NCBI GenBank assembly: GCA_029567195.1
Contig: JAKQLJ010000017.1
Location: forward strand, 1 to 49,443
Source: a bacterium
GTDB taxonomy: Bacteria > Patescibacteriota > Minisyncoccia > Moranbacterales > UBA2206
Direction of reading: 5' to 3'
DNA length: 49,443 nucleotides
Notes under the pieces: generated by a model
The model's database searches: none
The model's input: only the letters and a program-made list of their open reading frames with translations
What the model was told of the DNA's origin: nothing
In this document: positions 32,438 to 43,361 of the stretch, piece after piece
How the letters are laid out: each line of letters begins with the position of its first letter
How positions within the stretch are numbered: the stretch's first letter is position 1
Made by a program: the position numbers and the translations under genes

Positions 32438-32881
32438 ATGGCTAAAAAGAAAACTAAAAAGAAAAAAGGCTTTACTTTGATCGAACTTTTGATTGTTATC
32501 GCGATTATTGGAATTTTAGCTTCAATAGTTCTGGTAAGTTTAACTAGCGCACGAGAAAAAGCTAATATTGCGGCTTACAAATCGCAAGTGAGTTCTTTAG
32601 CCGCGGCTCTTGTCATTGAATGTGATACGAGAATTTTAGCAATTAATAATATTAATGCTATGCTACCTCCTGTAGCAAATAGAAAAGTTCAAGGCATTGT
32701 CATTTATGCTGGAAATACTGCCGCTAATTGTTCCAATACTGGAACTGGAGTTTTTGATGTAGGATTGAGATCTATTGAAATTGGTACTTCTGCAGCAGCG
32801 ACTGCTTGTGAAACAGCGCCTTCGGCAACTGAAGGAACCCATATTACTAATACCGGCGTTACTTTTCCCGCAGGCTGTTAA
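32438..32881 (+). CDS. Type IV pilin (major-pilin candidate 1)
   Basis: A 147-residue prepilin: basic leader [11 protein letters not shown], cleavage before F, then [24 protein letters not shown] with the +5 Glu. A short beta-rich head follows, with four cysteines that may form two disulfides. The first about 65 codons are nearly identical at DNA level to the next gene. Ribosome site GGCGGTGATATT. Confidence 0.93.
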   Translation: MAKKKTKKKKGFTLIELLIVIAIIGILASIVLVSLTSAREKANIAAYKSQVSSLAAALVIECDTRILAINNINAMLPPVANRKVQGIVIYAGNTAANCSNTGTGVFDVGLRSIEIGTSAAATACETAPSATEGTHITNTGVTFPAGC

Positions 32882-32939
32882 TTTTCTGTGAAGATTATTT
32901 TTTGAATAAAAATAATTAATTTAGAACGGAGGTGATATT

Positions 32940-33359
32940 ATGGCTAAAAAGAAAACTAAAAAGAAAAAAGGCTTTACTTTGATCGAGCTTTTGATTGTTA
33001 TCGCGATCATTGGAATTTTAGCTTCAATAGTTTTGGTAAGTTTAACTAGCGCACGAGAAAAAGCTAATGTTGCTACCTACAAATCGCAAGTGAGTTCTTT
33101 AGCCGCGGCTCTTGTCATTGATTGTGATACTGATCTTTTAACTGATGCTATAATTACTACGCATATAGCTACTATGGGTACTAACAATAAAGTAACTCCT
33201 GGAGCTATATCTGAAAATTCCTGCGGATCGAGTGGAACAGGAGAATTTACGGTAGCAGTCAGTTCAATAGAATTAGGATCTTCTGCAGCAGCAACTGCTT
33301 GTGAAAGCGCTGGTGGATCCATAACAGAGTCAGGCGTAACATTTCCTGCTGGTTGCTAA
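32940..33359 (+). CDS. Type IV pilin (major-pilin candidate 2, tandem paralogue)
   Basis: A 139-residue prepilin that is the same as the previous one up to about residue 65 and then differs in the head, though it keeps the Cys near residue 65, the SSAAATACE segment and the VTFPAGC end. Ribosome site GGAGGTGATATT. A duplicated gene whose exposed part has diverged, possibly used for alternative pili or antigenic change. Confidence 0.93.
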   Translation: MAKKKTKKKKGFTLIELLIVIAIIGILASIVLVSLTSAREKANVATYKSQVSSLAAALVIDCDTDLLTDAIITTHIATMGTNNKVTPGAISENSCGSSGTGEFTVAVSSIELGSSAAATACESAGGSITESGVTFPAGC

Positions 33360-33382
33360 CGCACGTTTAATTTGAAAATTTT

Positions 33383-33415
33383 TATGCTTGCCAATGATAT
33401 GTATTTGGCAAGCAG
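33383..33415. terminator. Hairpin after the pilin pair
   Basis: GCTTGCCAA / TTGGCAAGC stem, no strong T-run directly behind; a weak terminator or mRNA stabiliser. Confidence 0.4.
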
Positions 33416-33471
33416 GTATAGTTTTTAAACTAGTAAACGAGGAAGGGCAACGGAGTAAATCAATTATTAGG

Positions 33472-33813
33472 ATGAATCAGGGAATCAAGCATCTTATCAT
33501 ATTCTTATTCAACTTGGCGTTGCTTTTTGCAACGCTTTTTGTGCCTAGACAAGTTGATAACAAGGAGCAGATGAAAAATGTAAGACTGGGTTATCCTGTG
33601 GCGTTTGTTTCCCAGGATTTTTCTTATTATAATAAATATTTTTCTTTCTTTCCGAATTGGCAAAAATTTAATCCCCAAAATAAGAATTGCCCTTATAAAA
33701 TTATCCCTGTAAATCTCATTATATCAATGGCTACAGTTTTTGCTTTGCTTGAATTTTTTATTTGTATTATAGAAATTATTCATATTAAAATTTTTTTTAG
33801 AGAAGTTAACTGA
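33472..33813 (+). CDS. Hypothetical membrane protein
   Basis: About 113 residues from ATG 33472; the track TTG start at 33388 would run through the hairpin. Two hydrophobic segments (HLIIFLFNLALLFATLFV and VNLIISMATVFALLEFFICIIEI) bracket a loop of about 55 residues with many Tyr, Phe and Asn. It lies within the pilus locus, but there is no recognisable domain or proven link. The ribosome site is weak. Confidence 0.4.
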   Translation: MNQGIKHLIIFLFNLALLFATLFVPRQVDNKEQMKNVRLGYPVAFVSQDFSYYNKYFSFFPNWQKFNPQNKNCPYKIIPVNLIISMATVFALLEFFICIIEIIHIKIFFREVN

Positions 33814-33873
33814 TTCTACAAATAGCAAAAAACTATTTTTTATGATATGATAAAGACATAAAATAAATCAAAA

Positions 33874-34671
33874 ATGACTAGTATCATATTTCTTTTGTTA
33901 GGACTTATTTTCGGAAGCTTTTTAAATGTGGTGGTTTACAGAATCGGCGTGGCGGAAGACATTCTGGGGCGATCGTATTGTCCAAAATGCAAGAAAAAAA
34001 TAAAATGGTATGATAACATTCCGGTTATCAGTTTTATCATGCTCAAATTCCAGTGCAGAGAATGTGGAAAAAAAATATCATGGCAATATCCGATGGTGGA
34101 AATTGCCACCGGCATCCTGTTTGCTCTGGTGGGAGCTAATTTTTTTTCCGCCATTGATCCTGCCACATGGATGCCGACTTTCTATTATCTGGGTATTGTC
34201 AGTTTTTTAATGGTTGTTTTGGTTTACGATTTTATACATATGGAAATTCCCTCCACTGTTCTTTGGGCCGGAATTGCCTGGACTGTTTTTTTCAATCTCA
34301 TTTTTGATTGGTATAGCCTTAGCTGGTCGGTTCCGTTGGAAAGCGCCATTTATTCCGGAGTGTTGGCGGCTTTTGTGTCATTCGTCTTCTTTTTTCTGAT
34401 GGTGGTTTTTTCGCGGGAAAAATGGATGGGTCTGGGGGATGCCTATCTGGTTATTTTTCTTGGAATGATAACCGGCTGGCCGGAGATATTATTGGCTCTT
34501 TTTTTGGCCTTTGCTATTGGCGCGATTTGTGGCATAATTCTAATAGGGATGAAGAAAAAGAAAATAAAAAGCCAAATTCCTTTTGCTCCTTTTTTGGCCT
34601 TGGGAACATTGATAACAATTTTTTTCTATCAGGCAATAGTTAATTGGTATTTTGGTCTGGTTGCTTTTTAA
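33874..34671 (+). CDS. pilD: Prepilin peptidase / N-methyltransferase PilD
   Basis: A 265-residue polytopic aspartyl protease that cleaves the basic leaders of the pilins here and methylates the new Phe. Cytoplasmic loop CPKC...CREC (about 36-64), then the catalytic Asp motifs VYDFIHMEIPS and GLGDAYLVIFLGMITGW (GxGD type). About seven membrane helices. Confidence 0.95.
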   Translation: MTSIIFLLLGLIFGSFLNVVVYRIGVAEDILGRSYCPKCKKKIKWYDNIPVISFIMLKFQCRECGKKISWQYPMVEIATGILFALVGANFFSAIDPATWMPTFYYLGIVSFLMVVLVYDFIHMEIPSTVLWAGIAWTVFFNLIFDWYSLSWSVPLESAIYSGVLAAFVSFVFFFLMVVFSREKWMGLGDAYLVIFLGMITGWPEILLALFLAFAIGAICGIILIGMKKKKIKSQIPFAPFLALGTLITIFFYQAIVNWYFGLVAF

Positions 34672-34678
34672 ATAAATT

Positions 34679-35260
34679 ATGAAAAAAGATAAAAATAAAA
34701 ACAGAGGATTTACTCTTTTGGAGGTGATGATTGTTATCGCTATTGTCGGCATAATGTCGGCGTTGGTTTTAATTAACTTTAATTCTACAAAAAATAATGC
34801 GCGCGTAAAAGCATCGCAAAGAGAAGTGGCTTCCGCTATAAAGCTGGCGCATAGTTATGCCCTTCAAGGTAAAACCCAGCCCAGATGGGACGGGGAAATG
34901 GTTACTCCTTGCGGCTACGGAATATATTTCATTCCTGCTTCCGAAGGAGAAAATATAACACGATACAGATTATTCTATAATATGCCAGGCGGTGCTTCCT
35001 GTGATGATTTAAACAAACTTGCTAAGAATCGCAGGTTCATAGAAGGGGAATCAAAGACGGAAGAGATTCAAACTCTGGAAAGCGGCGTTTATTTAAGATT
35101 TTCTTCCGGCCGGCAAGTCTACTTTACTGTTCCCCATGGAGAAACATACAGCGGCGCCGGGGGTGCTCTTGGCTCTGCGGTAACTATGACGGTGAGAATT
35201 GGAAGCACTGAAAAAACCATAACCATTAATCCCGGCGGACTGGTAGAGGAAAGCGATTAA
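34679..35260 (+). CDS. Minor pilin, GspH/FimT-like
   Basis: A 193-residue prepilin-like protein with leader MKKDKNKNRG and FTLLEVMIVIAIVGIMSALVLINF. The C-terminal part has the GspH/FimT pattern (strand-rich, CGYGIYF...ITINPGGLVE). It begins seven bases after pilD and heads a set of five minor pilins. Confidence 0.88.
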   Translation: MKKDKNKNRGFTLLEVMIVIAIVGIMSALVLINFNSTKNNARVKASQREVASAIKLAHSYALQGKTQPRWDGEMVTPCGYGIYFIPASEGENITRYRLFYNMPGGASCDDLNKLAKNRRFIEGESKTEEIQTLESGVYLRFSSGRQVYFTVPHGETYSGAGGALGSAVTMTVRIGSTEKTITINPGGLVEESD

Positions 35261-35264
35261 AAAA

Positions 35265-35813
35265 ATGAAAATAGGAAAAATCAAAAACAAAAAAGGATTA
35301 TTTGCCGGCAAGCGAGGATTTTCTCTTCTGGAGGCCATACTTTCTGTTTTTATAGTAAGTGTAGGATTGGTAGCCGTCATGTCTCTTCTTACAGCCAGCA
35401 TAAAAGAAACTCTTGGTAGCCGTAGCCAGCAAGTGGCTTCTCTTTTGGCTCAAGAAGGAGTAGAGCTTGTCAGAAACATACGCGATAACAATTGGGCAAG
35501 GCAATTGGACGATAGTTTTAATGGCATTGATGCGGCCAATAATTGCACCATTGCTTATAACTCCACACTAAGTTGCAGTGGGGACTACAAACTTTCCCGA
35601 AATACAAGCGGATATTATGTCCACAACAGCAATCTTCCGGATACGAGATTTTCCAGAAAAATCATAATATCGGGAGGAGCCAACGTCAGAAGAATTATCA
35701 GCATGGTGGTCTGGGACAGGGATGATTTTCCCGGTAGTGTTGATGGATGCACAACAAAAAACAAATGCTCTTATGCGGAAATAACCTTAACCAAATGGGG
35801 AGGAAATGATTAA
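35265..35813 (+). CDS. Minor pilin, PilV/GspI-like
   Basis: 182 residues; prepilin motif G-FSLLEAILSVFIVSVGLVAVMSLL after a basic leader (KIGKIKNKKGLFAGKR). The helix continues with SRSQQVASLLAQEGVELVRNIRDNNW, typical of PilV-like proteins. It overlaps the next gene by eight bases. Confidence 0.88.
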   Translation: MKIGKIKNKKGLFAGKRGFSLLEAILSVFIVSVGLVAVMSLLTASIKETLGSRSQQVASLLAQEGVELVRNIRDNNWARQLDDSFNGIDAANNCTIAYNSTLSCSGDYKLSRNTSGYYVHNSNLPDTRFSRKIIISGGANVRRIISMVVWDRDDFPGSVDGCTTKNKCSYAEITLTKWGGND

Positions 35814-36483
35814 TAATAAAAAAATGGTTAATTTCAGAAATATAAACAAAATAAAAAACAATAAGAAAAAAACAAGAACTGCGCCTGTCGGCAAGCGGGG
35901 ATTTTCACTTGTGGAAATGCTTGTCGCTCTTTTCATTTTTTCCTTGGTAATGATGACGGTTGTTTCTGTCTTTGCCTCTTTCGTTTCCAATAGAAAAAAA
36001 ATAGGAAATGTCCAACGTGATTTGGAAAACGGACGGACAGCCATAGAACTTATGGCTAAAAACATCCGAATGAGTTGCGGAGTAGGCATCGGATACGTTT
36101 CTTCCGGCGAGGAAACGACCGGCAGCGCCCTTTTTATGTATAATAACTCCCAAGGCAAGTGTTTAATTTACCAATTTCAAAACGGAAATTTGAAGAGTTC
36201 ATCGGCTCCTATTGAAGCCCCTCCAGGATCGGAAAATGAGCCTTGTCCATATGATTGCCGGCCGGTAAATGCAGGATATAGTAATTGGAAAACGCTAGTT
36301 TCCTCCAATATTCAAGCCGGAGAGTTCAGGATAGTAAAAACTGATCGCGAACCTGCCAGTGTTGACGGCGATCCACGAGTTGTTGGCAAGGCTACGATAT
36401 TAATGTCTATTGGCGCAGATATGCCGGTCACGCTTCAAACAACCGTGTCTCATCGTGACTATGAAGAATTGGCTCCTAATTAA
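35806..36483 (+). CDS. Minor pilin, PilW/GspJ-like
   Basis: 225 residues; prepilin motif G-FSLVEMLVALFIFSLVMMTVVSVF after a long basic leader, then a helix and a head domain with Cys pairs (CPYDC). Starts inside the previous gene with GGGGAGG upstream, so the two are translationally coupled. Confidence 0.88.
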   Translation: MINNKKMVNFRNINKIKNNKKKTRTAPVGKRGFSLVEMLVALFIFSLVMMTVVSVFASFVSNRKKIGNVQRDLENGRTAIELMAKNIRMSCGVGIGYVSSGEETTGSALFMYNNSQGKCLIYQFQNGNLKSSSAPIEAPPGSENEPCPYDCRPVNAGYSNWKTLVSSNIQAGEFRIVKTDREPASVDGDPRVVGKATILMSIGADMPVTLQTTVSHRDYEELAPN

Positions 36484-36534
36484 TTTTGGGTTTAATTTAT
36501 CCCTCATCATCAAGGGGAAGGGGGAAACAAAAAA

Positions 36535-37251
36535 ATGAAAAAGCACAAAGCATCCATTCTGGTTGTATCTTTAATAATTTTGGGAGCGATTTTAGTTATT
36601 GCTCTTAGCATCTCTCTGGTCTCGATAAAGGAAAGAAAGGCATCCATCGGAGGCGGAAGAACCAATCTGGCTTACCAAGCGGCGGAAACCGGGGTGGAAA
36701 CGGTTTTGAATTATCTTACCAGTAATTCCTACGAATTAGTCAATAAATTGCCTAATTGCGATACTGAAACTGGAAAAATTTTTGATCCCAGCACTGATAA
36801 GAGATACGAAGTAGTTTTAAAAAATGATGATGGAGACATTGTTCCTTGTAACAGCGATGACACTGTCAAGGTGGGCGATATTACCAGTATCAAATCCACA
36901 GGATTAGTCGATCCTAATAACCGACGGGCGATTGAAGCGGCCGTGGCGGCGGGAAGTTTAAAATGCAGGAGAATTACTAAAGAATCTGAATCTAGCGGAG
37001 GTCTTGTAGCCAGTGCTGTTTGTGATACCGGGGAATTTGTTCTTACCGGTGGAGGACGGTGTGAAACAGGAACCAATTTTTGCGGAAGATCCGGTTCGGG
37101 TGTTGTCGGATCAATGAATTACAGCCGGCCATATAACAACTATCATGAATGGCGCGTTGATTGCAACGCTCAAGATGATACCGGAGAAGCTTGCGCCGAA
37201 GCTTTTGCTGTTTGTTGCCAAAGCAATCCGTTAGCCATCAGTTTTGAATAA
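36535..37251 (+). CDS. Minor pilin, PilX/GspK-like
   Basis: 238 residues. The N-terminus MKKHKASILVVSLIILGAILVIALSISLVSIKERKAS has the PilX-type layout (short leader, hydrophobic helix, AYQAAETGVE) rather than the classical GFTLIE motif. The head has several cysteines. Related to the next gene, giving a duplicated pair. Confidence 0.85.
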   Translation: MKKHKASILVVSLIILGAILVIALSISLVSIKERKASIGGGRTNLAYQAAETGVETVLNYLTSNSYELVNKLPNCDTETGKIFDPSTDKRYEVVLKNDDGDIVPCNSDDTVKVGDITSIKSTGLVDPNNRRAIEAAVAAGSLKCRRITKESESSGGLVASAVCDTGEFVLTGGGRCETGTNFCGRSGSGVVGSMNYSRPYNNYHEWRVDCNAQDDTGEACAEAFAVCCQSNPLAISFE

Positions 37252-37269
37252 TTTTTTAAAAATAAAAAT

Positions 37270-37881
37270 ATGAAAAATAAAAATTACAAAGCATCTGCTT
37301 TGGCTGTGTCCCTTATAATCTTAAGCGTTGTTTTATTCATCGCTCTCAGTATTTCTTTGGTATCCTTAAAAGAAAGAAAGGCTTCTGTCGGATCATCCAA
37401 AAGCGGTATAGCCTTTCAAAATGCCGATTCCGGACTGGAAGTGGTTTTGAATAAGATTATGAATGACAATGATATTGAAAATGTGGGAGATTTATGCGAT
37501 AGCGGAATACTGAAAGGCGATAATTATCAGGCAGAAATAAAAAAAGAAAACGGAGATGTCATCAATTGTTCCGGAGATCGCAATCTTGGCTTGTCGGAAA
37601 TCGCGCTCTTGAAATCAACCGGGTTCAATGAAGACAAAACAGAACAAAGGGCAGTGGAGACTGCTGTGGCGGCCGAAGAAGAAGGAGACGTTATTTTTGA
37701 TGATTGCAAGTGGGTAGAAGGCAAGTCTATGGATAGCGGAGGAGTGAATTGCCGGTTTGATGAATTCGGAGCGGTGCGTGGCAAAGACGGTGAACAATTC
37801 AAGGGGGTAATGGCAGGAATCCAAATGCATGACAAGAACAATAAATTCGACGTCTTTTGTTGCAGGTTGAAAGTGAAATAA
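37270..37881 (+). CDS. Minor pilin, PilX/GspK-like paralogue
   Basis: 203 residues, N-terminal third clearly related to the previous protein (ALAVSLIILSVVLFIALSISLVSLKERKAS, then FQNADSGLEVVLN). The heads have diverged. Such minor pilins prime or cap the fibre. Confidence 0.85.
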   Translation: MKNKNYKASALAVSLIILSVVLFIALSISLVSLKERKASVGSSKSGIAFQNADSGLEVVLNKIMNDNDIENVGDLCDSGILKGDNYQAEIKKENGDVINCSGDRNLGLSEIALLKSTGFNEDKTEQRAVETAVAAEEEGDVIFDDCKWVEGKSMDSGGVNCRFDEFGAVRGKDGEQFKGVMAGIQMHDKNNKFDVFCCRLKVK

Positions 37882-37955
37882 CGATAAACCAACTTTTTTA
37901 TATTTGAGCAGTGTTTTTAACATTGCTCTTTTTCTTTATTTTTCCCATTCTCTTT

Positions 37956-40146
<2,191 letters not shown>

Positions 40147-40156
40147 AACGGGGAGC

Positions 40157-40519
40157 ATGGCAGAATATTGCGGATATAAAAAATTGAATGTTTATATAAA
40201 AGCTAATGATTTAGTGATCGGTGTTTATGATATTACAAAAAGGTTTCCCAAAGAGGAGTTGTTCGGGTTGGTTTCTCAAATGAGAAGATGCGCTATATCA
40301 GTGGTAGCAAACATTGCAGAAGGTTATGGAAAAAATACCAAAAAAGATAAGCTAAATTTTTGTTACATTTCCAGGGGATCATTGACTGAAATTGAATATT
40401 ATATAGATCTTAGTTATCAGTTAAAATATATTTCTAAAGATCAATTTTTTAATTTAAAAGGAAAAAGAGACGAAGTGGGAAGGTTGTTGTTTGGATATAT
40501 GAGATCATTAGCTAAATAA
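40157..40519 (+). CDS. Four-helix bundle protein (S23 / 23S rRNA intervening-sequence family)
   Basis: 120 residues, four amphipathic helices, with family landmarks YKKLNVYIKANDLVIGVYDITKRFPKEE, then RRCAISVVANIAEGYG and FCYISRGSLTEIEYYIDLSYQL. Relatives are found in rRNA intervening sequences, as accessory proteins of diversity-generating retroelements, and as orphan genes; function is unknown. Here it lies between inverted GTGACAA-type repeats that abut ligA and gatC, so it appears to be an inserted unit. No reverse transcriptase is in the window. Confidence 0.88.
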   Translation: MAEYCGYKKLNVYIKANDLVIGVYDITKRFPKEELFGLVSQMRRCAISVVANIAEGYGKNTKKDKLNFCYISRGSLTEIEYYIDLSYQLKYISKDQFFNLKGKRDEVGRLLFGYMRSLAK

Positions 40520-40520
40520 C

Positions 40521-40554
40521 CTTGTCGCTTGTCACATATTACATGTTACTTAGA
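40521..40554 (-). repeat. Right inverted repeat of the four-helix element
   Basis: Reverse complement reads AAGTAACATGTAATATGTGACAAGCGACAAG, matching the left tract in inverse order. The gatC ATG (40543) is inside it. Confidence 0.75.
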
Positions 40555-40827
40555 AATGATGAAGTAAAACACATAGCCGAACTGGCCAGGATCGGGTTGG
40601 ATGAGAAAGAGATCGAGAAATTCTCGACTGATTTGTCATCCATTTTGGATTTTGTCGAGCAGTTAAAAGAGGTGGACATAGATAAGGCGGAAGCAATGGC
40701 GCATATAACCGGGCTGGAAAATATTACGCGAGAAGATAAAAATCGTGATTTTGAAAATGTTTCCGGGATAAAAAAATTATTTCCGGAGGAGAAAGGTGGT
40801 TATGATAAGGTAAAAAGTGTCTTGTAA
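40543..40827 (+). CDS. gatC: Asp-tRNA(Asn)/Glu-tRNA(Gln) amidotransferase subunit C
   Basis: 94 residues from ATG 40543 (the track start 40522 lies inside the repeat). NDEVKHIAELARIGLDEKEIEKFSTDLSSIL and the belt segment VDIDKAEAMAHITGLENITRED are typical of GatC, which wraps and stabilises GatA. There is no normal ribosome site, because the upstream DNA is the inverted repeat of the four-helix element. Confidence 0.9.
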   Translation: MLLRNDEVKHIAELARIGLDEKEIEKFSTDLSSILDFVEQLKEVDIDKAEAMAHITGLENITREDKNRDFENVSGIKKLFPEEKGGYDKVKSVL

Positions 40828-40942
40828 GTGACAAGGGACAAGTGACAAGGGACAAGGGACAAGGGACAAGTAACAAGGGACAAGTGACAAGGGACAAGCG
40901 GTAGGTTTTATTGCTTGTTACTTGTCACATATAACTTATTAC
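40826..40942. repeat. Solo GACAAGG/GTGACAA repeat between gatC and gatA
   Basis: About ten units of (A)GGGACAAG or AGTGACAAG (40826-40901), then an inverted GCTTGTTACTTGTCAC (40913-40928). It can fold as a long hairpin and has the same building blocks as the repeats around the four-helix gene, but no gene inside. Confidence 0.75.
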
Positions 40943-40950
40943 TAGTGCTT

Positions 40951-42408
40951 ATGATTAGAGAACTGCATGAAAAATTAATAAAAGGAGAAATAACTTCAGT
41001 CGAACTTACTGAAAAGTATTTTGACGCGGTTGAAAAAAAGGATAAAGATCTGAATGCTTATCTGACTCTCACTAAGGATTTAGCGATGGAACAAGCCAAG
41101 AAAGTGGATGAAAAAATTAAAAACGGCGAAAAAATAGAATTACTCGAGGGTATTCCAGGAGCGATTAAAGACGTCCTATGCACAAAAGGAATAAGAACAA
41201 CCGCTGGGTCAAAAATTTTGGACAGCTATATCGCGCCTTTTGATGCGACAGCGATAAAAAAACTCAAAGAAAATGGAGCGGTAATCTTAGGAAAAACCAA
41301 TTTGGATGAATTTGCCATGGGATCTTCCACAGAAAACAGCGCTTATGGACCGACCAAAAATCCGCATGATTTGGAAAGAGTGCCTGGCGGCACTTCCGGC
41401 GGTTCGGCTGCGGCTATCGCCGCCGATATGGCTGCTTGGGCACTTGGATCTGATACAGGAGGTTCATGCAGGCAACCGGCATCGCTTTGCGGAGTGGTCG
41501 GCATGAAACCGACATACGGCCGGGTTTCGAGATATGGTCTCATTGCTGCCGCATCGAGCTTCGACCAGGTCGGCACTTTGACGCATAGCGTGGAAGATGC
41601 GGCTATCGTCCTTTCCGCTATATCTGGACAAGACAGGCATGATGCAACTTCTGCCCACAGCAGTGACAAAAAATTTGAAGATTATTTGGACGGTAAGATA
41701 AAAGGAGTGAAAATAGGAGTGGTAAAAGAATATTTGGAAGGACTTAAGGAGGATGTCAGAAAAGTTATGGAAGCGGTTGTAGAGAAATATAAAAAACTGG
41801 GAGCGGAAATTGTCTATATTGATATGCCATATAACAAATATGCCCTTCCTGCTTATTATATTATCCAGCCTTCGGAAGTCAGCTCGAATCTTGCCAGGTT
41901 TGACGGGGTGAAATACGGCTTACGCGCCGATGATGAGAAAGACAACCAAGCGGAAAATGAATTTGGCCTGCCCAAAACACTTTTGGAAACATATTTGGAT
42001 ACGCGCTGCTACGGGTTGGGAGCAGAAGCAAAAAGAAGAATAATGTTGGGAACCTATGCCTTGTCAGCCGGATATTATGAAGCTTTCTATGTTCGGGCGC
42101 AAAAAGTTCGAACGCTTATCAAAAAAGATTTTGAAAGAGTTTTTCAGGAAGTCGATGTGATATTGACGCCGACCACTACCGCTCCAGCTTTTAAGATTGG
42201 TGAAAAAGCCGATGACCCTTTGCAGATGTATCTCGAAGATATTTTTACAGTTACTGCCAATATTACCGGTGTGCCGGCTATTTCTGTGCCAGCAGGAACG
42301 GTAGAAAGAGAGGGTAAAAAGTTACCGATCGGATTCCAACTTATGGGCAAGTGGTTTGATGAAGAAGGGCTGTTTAGAGCCGCCCATGCTTATGAAATAA
42401 GCCAATAA
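40951..42408 (+). CDS. gatA: Asp-tRNA(Asn)/Glu-tRNA(Gln) amidotransferase subunit A
   Basis: 485 residues from ATG 40951 (MIRELHEKLIKGEITSVELT); the track start is inside the repeat. It releases ammonia from glutamine for the transamidation of misacylated tRNA. Amidase-signature triad: Lys in GAIKDVLC (about 73), cis-Ser in GGTSGGSAA and nucleophile Ser in GSDTGGSCRQPA. gatB is not in the window. The route implies this organism makes Gln- or Asn-tRNA indirectly. Confidence 0.95.
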   Translation: MIRELHEKLIKGEITSVELTEKYFDAVEKKDKDLNAYLTLTKDLAMEQAKKVDEKIKNGEKIELLEGIPGAIKDVLCTKGIRTTAGSKILDSYIAPFDATAIKKLKENGAVILGKTNLDEFAMGSSTENSAYGPTKNPHDLERVPGGTSGGSAAAIAADMAAWALGSDTGGSCRQPASLCGVVGMKPTYGRVSRYGLIAAASSFDQVGTLTHSVEDAAIVLSAISGQDRHDATSAHSSDKKFEDYLDGKIKGVKIGVVKEYLEGLKEDVRKVMEAVVEKYKKLGAEIVYIDMPYNKYALPAYYIIQPSEVSSNLARFDGVKYGLRADDEKDNQAENEFGLPKTLLETYLDTRCYGLGAEAKRRIMLGTYALSAGYYEAFYVRAQKVRTLIKKDFERVFQEVDVILTPTTTAPAFKIGEKADDPLQMYLEDIFTVTANITGVPAISVPAGTVEREGKKLPIGFQLMGKWFDEEGLFRAAHAYEISQ

Positions 42409-42424
42409 ATTTAAAATAAAAAAT

Positions 42425-42967
42425 ATGAATAATCCCGACAATATTATATTAGTCGTGGTGGACGGCCTGATTAATTTTTATAACTCCACCACTTTTGCGG
42501 TTATTAAATTTATTTTGGGGATATACGCGGCTGTTCTTTTTGTGGATATTATACTTCTTCTTATCCAGCGAGGCCTGGGAGGCGACATCAAAGACACGTT
42601 TTTGGGTATGAATTTGCCCAGGGAATTTGTCAGAAAAAGGCCAAAAGATAAATTGAAAATTAAATGGGAAAAAATTAAAAGCAAACTGGATAACGACAAC
42701 AAAGCTGATTTAAAAATGGCGATTATTGAAGCGGATGATTTGATTGATGATTTGATAAAGAAAATGAAATATCCGGGAGATAATTTTGGCGAGAGATTGG
42801 AAAATATCAATCCCGGACAGATTGAAAATATAGAGGATCTCAAAAAATCTCATTTGATGAGAAATAGAATAATTCACGAAGAAAAATTTGAACTTACTAA
42901 AAAAGAAGCGGAAGAAATTCTGGCGTCTTATGAGGAATTTTTGAGAGCTTTTGAGGTGGTGGATTAA
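42425..42967 (+). CDS. Membrane protein with possible HEPN-like C-terminal domain
   Basis: 180 residues: one long membrane helix (VIKFILGIYAAVLFVDIILLLIQ, about 24-48), then a helical soluble part. The end contains LMRNRIIHEEKFELTKKEAEEIL, an R-N-x3-H motif like that of HEPN RNases followed by a final helix, with an acidic ADDLIDDLIKKM helix earlier. Family and role are not known to me; the HEPN likeness is a short-motif guess. It follows gatA by 16 bases. Confidence 0.55.
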   Translation: MNNPDNIILVVVDGLINFYNSTTFAVIKFILGIYAAVLFVDIILLLIQRGLGGDIKDTFLGMNLPREFVRKRPKDKLKIKWEKIKSKLDNDNKADLKMAIIEADDLIDDLIKKMKYPGDNFGERLENINPGQIENIEDLKKSHLMRNRIIHEEKFELTKKEAEEILASYEEFLRAFEVVD

Positions 42968-42990
42968 ACAAGAGGACTTTAATTTTTTGT

Positions 42991-43128
42991 TCGTCATTCT
43001 GAGTTCCGATTAGAAATCGGAAAGAAGAATCTGCCCAAAGTCAGGAAATTTTTACCCATAGATCAGCAGGCTTACAGGTTAAAATTGGCAGATCCTTCCC
43101 TCTCATAAATTCGAGCTCAGGATGACGG
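42991..43128. repeat. Inverted-repeat element CGTCATTCTGAG...CTCAGGATGACGG
   Basis: Outer arms 42992-43003 and 43115-43127 are inverted copies; an inner TTCCGATTAGAAATCGGAA hairpin is next to the left arm. It resembles dispersed palindromic elements. No gene inside. Confidence 0.65.
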
Positions 43129-43206
43129 CTATGATCGGTTTTTGTATAAATTACTATTGAAGACTTGTGGAAAAACTCAATGCGTTATTTATGAAGCCAG
43201 TGAAAG

Positions 43207-43235
43207 TTGACATAGGACCAGTCAAGCGCTAAAAT
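43207..43235 (+). promoter_or_regulatory. Promoter of the tRNA-fMet region
   Basis: TTGACA, 17 bases, TAAAAT. It lies before the damaged tRNA copy, not before the intact one. Confidence 0.65.
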
Positions 43236-43261
43236 AAGGGATAGTTTTTATATATACATAT

Positions 43262-43347
43262 AGTGGGGTGGAGCAGTTCTGCCTAACGGCAGACAAGCTG
43301 TCTGACTCGCGTGGCTCACTTGCCTGCCGATAGGCAGGTAACCACGA
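43262..43347 (+). pseudogene. Partial tRNA-fMet copy with two palindromic insertions
   Basis: Matches the first about 43 bases of the intact tRNA-fMet (AGTGGGGTGGAGCAGT, TCTGACTCGCGTGGCTCA, AACCACGA). One palindrome (TCTGCC-TAAC-GGCAGA plus GACAAGCTGTC) is in the D-loop, and another (CTTGCCTGCC-GA-TAGGCAGGT) is in the anticodon loop, splitting the CAT anticodon. The 3' half is missing. Confidence 0.85.
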
Positions 43348-43361
43348 ATAAATAAAATATA

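Noticed and set aside
25119-37881. Type II secretion system instead of type IV pilus
   Set aside because: PilM, PilT, several pseudopilins and the PilB zinc site fit a type IV pilus; no secretin or GspL/M-specific proteins are seen.
40157-40519. Accessory protein of a diversity-generating retroelement
   Set aside because: The four-helix family includes such proteins, but there is no reverse transcriptase, template repeat or variable gene in the window.
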